From the NCBI RefSeq assembly GCF_022352215.1, contig NZ_JAKRWF010000003.1, positions 101,854 to 165,853 on the forward strand: a stretch of 64,000 nucleotides of DNA. The letters run 5' to 3'. Below, one piece after another: positions 61,519-64,000 of the stretch (position 1 is its first letter; each line of letters starts with the position of its first letter). Origin of the DNA: Flavihumibacter cheonanensis (GTDB taxonomy: Bacteria > Bacteroidota > Bacteroidia > Chitinophagales > Chitinophagaceae). Made by a program: the position numbers and the translations under genes. A model generated the notes under the pieces. The model saw only the letters and a program-made list of their open reading frames with translations, was not told the origin of the DNA and ran no database searches.

Positions 61519-63882
61519 TCAATGTTGTTTGCCCAGTGGCAGCATAATACGCAGGCCAATATTTCTGCCAGTTTCCCAGGCAAAATACCGGAATGCATTC
61601 ATGTAATCGCGATAGGCAGTGTTCAGCAAATTCGTAGCCGTCAGGCTCAACTGAATGGGCTGCTTTCCCCAGAACAGTTTGGTACCAGCTTCCAGGTTCA
61701 GCAAAAAATACGCTGGTGGAGGTGGTGCATAATCGGACTCCATTCGGATAGAACCATCTGGTTGTGGTTTTTCAATATTTCCCGTAACAGGTACCCTTGT
61801 TTGCCTCATCACCTGCTGTCCACTCAGTTTTACATAACTATCCTGCCAGTGTTTTGCATTTCCAAATTCATATTGCAATCCGAGTTCATACCGATCGGCC
61901 GGCATCTGGATCAACCAGTCATCGGCTGTTTTATCCCATGCTCTTAAGATGGACGCCTTTGCTTCTGCTTTCCAGTGTGCGGTAAGCACATACCCAACTG
62001 TAGCATCCAGTCCGTGCAAGCGGGCATCAGTTTGCCGAAATGAAAAAGAAGGAAAAGCACCCCGGATTGTTAACACCGGAGGATAATCAGGCGCCAGGTA
62101 TATGAAATTGGAAATATCCTTATAATAAAATCCGATATCAAATCGCCAGCGGAATGGCTGGTAATCCATATTCAGCATCCAGCTGTTTGCTCTTTCCGGA
62201 ACCAGCGAGGGATTACCCGTTTCAATCCGGGCTGAACTATGGTGCAGGCCATCACTGTACAATTCATTAATCTGTGGTGCTCTCCAGGCCGATGAAAAAT
62301 TCAGGGTGGTTGTCAACTCCGGACTCCATCTGTAAGTTCCGCCCAATGAACCACTCACACTGCTGAATTGCTGATCCGCAAATCGCTCACTATTGTTATT
62401 TTCTATGTCGAATAATTTCCGCCAGTCGTACCGCAATCCACCTTCGAGCATCCATTTCCCTTTTGTCCACTTTTCAATCCAGAAAACCGCTCCGTTCCAT
62501 GCCCGGTAATTCGGAATAAAAACCCGCTGCTTGTAACTGTCGTTCAATTGAAAGGAGCCACTAACACCAATGGTTCCACGAAAATTATTCCAGTTGTTAT
62601 GATCCCAAACAAGATCGGTTCCAACCGTGCTGATGCTAAGATCCAGCTGAGGTGCATCTGAACTGGAAGCAAATCGTTTTACATCAAATTCCATCCGGTT
62701 ATTGTACTGACCTGACAACACCAGATTTAACTTTCCTGCTGTACCCGTGGTATGATGCGCTTTCAGTTTAAATAAATGATGGTGTACCTGCTGATAAGGA
62801 CGATCGATTGTATAGCTGAAGGGAGCAGATTTGATTTCTTCAGATGGCTCTCCCCGTTCAATAGCAGTTTCCAGGTCGGTTACATTTCCGATATGCGCCC
62901 CTCTGAAGATACCAAGACGGGTATTGAAATTGCTATAGAAAAGTTCAAGTCCCCGGTGTGATTGCTGCCAGCCTGCTGCTGCAGAAAAATTATATTCTTC
63001 GATACCGGTATTCATCAGCCAATAATCAGGCGTCCGGGAATTGCCGCCTTTTTTCAGGGTACCCTGCAATCGCCAGGCAAATGCCGGATGTTTAGCTGAA
63101 TTGTTTTCGATGATACCGGATAAGACGCCCTGCCGGTTATTGGTAAAGAAGGCAGTATTGATTTCACCATACAGACCGGGTGCTGCCGGTAACAAACGAG
63201 GCTCCACCAATACCACTCCACCAATGGCATCACTTCCATACCGGATGCTGCTAGCCCCTTTGATCACCGTTAAGCGATTTGCAATATACGGATCCACTTC
63301 CGGTGCATGTTCACTTCCCCATTGCTGTGATTCCTGCCGGATCCCATTGTTCAATATTAAAACCCGGTTACTGTGAAGGCCATGAATTACGGGTTTGAAT
63401 ATCGTAGCACCTGTCTGTAACACATTCACGCCACTAATACTACGAAGGGATTCACCAAGGCTGGCTCCTCTGGTAGCAGCCAATTGTCTGCCCTTTAGTT
63501 CTTCAGTTATAGCCGTACCATGTTTGTGGGTCGCTCCCACTACCACAACTTCTTCCAGTTCACTGTGGGTATGCGGTAATACAAAATCCTGGGTCAGATC
63601 ATCTTTCAGGTGGATATGTGATTCCACTGGCTGACATCCTATATGTGTAATAAGTATATTATAACTACCCGGACAAAGACCTTCAAACAGAAACCTGCCC
63701 TGCTCATCTGTTTTCACTTCGAGCCGGATATCCTTGATACGCACGGTTGCTCCAGATAAGCGTTCGCGGGTATCCGAATCAGTTACTACACCGCTGAAAC
63801 GTAAAATACATTGTGCCTGGCTGCTGTTGACAACCAGCCCCAATAGCAGGATTCCTAAAATTCTTCGTATTGCAACCACCAT
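61519..63882 (-). CDS. TonB-dependent receptor with N-terminal carboxypeptidase-D-like domain
   Basis: 787 residues. A signal peptide (MVVAIRRILGILLLGLVVNSSQ) precedes a beta-sandwich domain (SGVVTDSDTRERLSGATVRI to about 110), a TonB-box-like LEEVVVVGA, and a plug domain with LRSISGVNVLQTGATIFKPVIHGLHSNRV (in parts) and GASSIRYGSDAIGGVV. The 22-stranded barrel ends in LRIMLPLGKQH. The plug resembles receptors for metals or siderophores rather than SusC nutrient receptors. ATG 63882 is chosen; a TTG at 63900 lies in the promoter. Confidence 0.95.
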   Translation of the reverse strand: MVVAIRRILGILLLGLVVNSSQAQCILRFSGVVTDSDTRERLSGATVRIKDIRLEVKTDEQGRFLFEGLCPGSYNILITHIGCQPVESHIHLKDDLTQDFVLPHTHSELEEVVVVGATHKHGTAITEELKGRQLAATRGASLGESLRSISGVNVLQTGATIFKPVIHGLHSNRVLILNNGIRQESQQWGSEHAPEVDPYIANRLTVIKGASSIRYGSDAIGGVVLVEPRLLPAAPGLYGEINTAFFTNNRQGVLSGIIENNSAKHPAFAWRLQGTLKKGGNSRTPDYWLMNTGIEEYNFSAAAGWQQSHRGLELFYSNFNTRLGIFRGAHIGNVTDLETAIERGEPSEEIKSAPFSYTIDRPYQQVHHHLFKLKAHHTTGTAGKLNLVLSGQYNNRMEFDVKRFASSSDAPQLDLSISTVGTDLVWDHNNWNNFRGTIGVSGSFQLNDSYKQRVFIPNYRAWNGAVFWIEKWTKGKWMLEGGLRYDWRKLFDIENNNSERFADQQFSSVSGSLGGTYRWSPELTTTLNFSSAWRAPQINELYSDGLHHSSARIETGNPSLVPERANSWMLNMDYQPFRWRFDIGFYYKDISNFIYLAPDYPPVLTIRGAFPSFSFRQTDARLHGLDATVGYVLTAHWKAEAKASILRAWDKTADDWLIQMPADRYELGLQYEFGNAKHWQDSYVKLSGQQVMRQTRVPVTGNIEKPQPDGSIRMESDYAPPPPAYFLLNLEAGTKLFWGKQPIQLSLTATNLLNTAYRDYMNAFRYFAWETGRNIGLRIMLPLGKQH

Positions 63883-63899
63883 GTTCTGTTGTGAGAACA
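63882..63899 (-). promoter_or_regulatory. Palindromic operator candidate at the receptor gene start
   Basis: TGTTCT-N6-AGAACA is a perfect 6-bp inverted repeat lying between the -7 box and the start codon. A bound dimer would block transcription initiation. Confidence 0.45.
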
Positions 63900-63926
63900 A
63901 AACTAGGGAATTCTGAAAATTTGCAA
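63898..63926 (-). promoter_or_regulatory. Promoter of the TonB-dependent receptor operon
   Basis: On the minus strand TTG (63924-63926), 18 bases, TAGTTTTG (63898-63905), an exact TAnnTTTG. This is the best full promoter in the window; the leader would be about 10 bases. Confidence 0.65.
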
Positions 63927-63939
63927 CAATGTTTCTTTT

Positions 63940-64000
63940 TTATTTTTTAAACCGGACCAAAAACCGGCTGCCTTTGCCTGGTTCTCCCACATAGTGAAGG
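63940..64000 (-). CDS. 3' end of an unidentified gene (possibly a histidine kinase)
   Basis: An open frame enters from beyond the window and ends at TAA 63940-63942. The visible peptide is LHYVGEPGKGSRFLVRFKK. EPGKGSRFLVRF resembles the last strand of histidine-kinase ATPase domains (compare the common PGKGSxF ending). With only 19 residues the call is tentative. The stop lies 58 bases upstream of the receptor start. Confidence 0.35.
   Translation of the reverse strand, partial: LHYVGEPGKGSRFLVRFKK

Overview
The window looks like chromosomal DNA of a Bacteroidota member, most likely of the Chitinophagia/Chitinophagaceae type. The family assignment is inferred from gene content, not from a search. 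The supporting signs are: a PorT-like gene behind ubiE/menG; a TonB-dependent receptor with an N-terminal carboxypeptidase-D-like domain; a RemB/Wzi-like outer-membrane barrel; a short AtpC; start codons without Shine-Dalgarno sequences; and promoters resembling the Bacteroidota consensus TTG-N(17-23)-TAnnTTTG. No rRNA, tRNA, CRISPR array, prophage or insertion sequence was seen. No gene-free gap exceeds about 240 bp.

Layout. 2-3812 (+): 3' part of a fatty-acid beta-oxidation multienzyme, an ABC-2 exporter pair and an RDD membrane protein. 3821-4747 (-): a TIGR01777-type epimerase. 4902-21247 (-): a complete Bacteroidota-style division and cell-wall (dcw) cluster, read mraZ-rsmH-ftsL-ftsI-murE-mraY-murD-ftsW-murG-murC-ftsQ-ftsA-ftsZ. 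Most junctions are a few bases or overlap, and a terminator follows ftsZ. The 234-bp gap between mraZ and the divergent queA is dense in signals: a 10-bp-phased MraZ-box-like repeat, two perfect DnaA boxes in inverted orientation plus weaker ones, and two perfect palindromes. 21482-31255: queA, a sensor kinase, yqgE, a DUF4139 protein with a TonB-plug-like insertion, atpD-atpC, an L,D-transpeptidase, and a small YtxH/holin-like envelope cluster. 31322-46399: an AI-2E-type permease, two tandem YghO-like acetyltransferase-fold paralogues, dnaX, an M48 peptidase, menG/ubiE, porT, a rhomboid protease, a lipoprotein, a glycosyltransferase fused to a degenerate HAD domain, the pyruvate dehydrogenase E2 and engB. 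46454-47882 (-): a YkuK-like protein, a CoA-binding protein and a GbsR/MarR-type regulator with its own palindromic operator. 47935-54828 (-): a six-gene operon with overlapping ends that encodes an outer-membrane barrel, a UbiA prenyltransferase, a type III polyketide synthase, a methyltransferase, a FAD-dependent oxidoreductase and a DUF5723 protein. 54862-60964 (+): dihydroorotase, a MutS-like ATPase, YifB and an MsbA-like ABC exporter. 60945-63882 (-): a lipoprotein and TonB-dependent receptor pair, then the 3' tip of another gene.

The most interesting system is the 47.9-54.8 kb operon. It has the enzyme set for a prenylated and/or methylated, oxidised polyketide lipid or quinone (compare srsABC phenolic lipid pathways), and it is co-transcribed with two envelope proteins. 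I know of no characterised product for this arrangement. The second is the mraZ/queA gap, which could be a DnaA-controlled division promoter or a replication origin. Motif positions were read by eye. No alignment, structure prediction or GC-skew calculation could be run.
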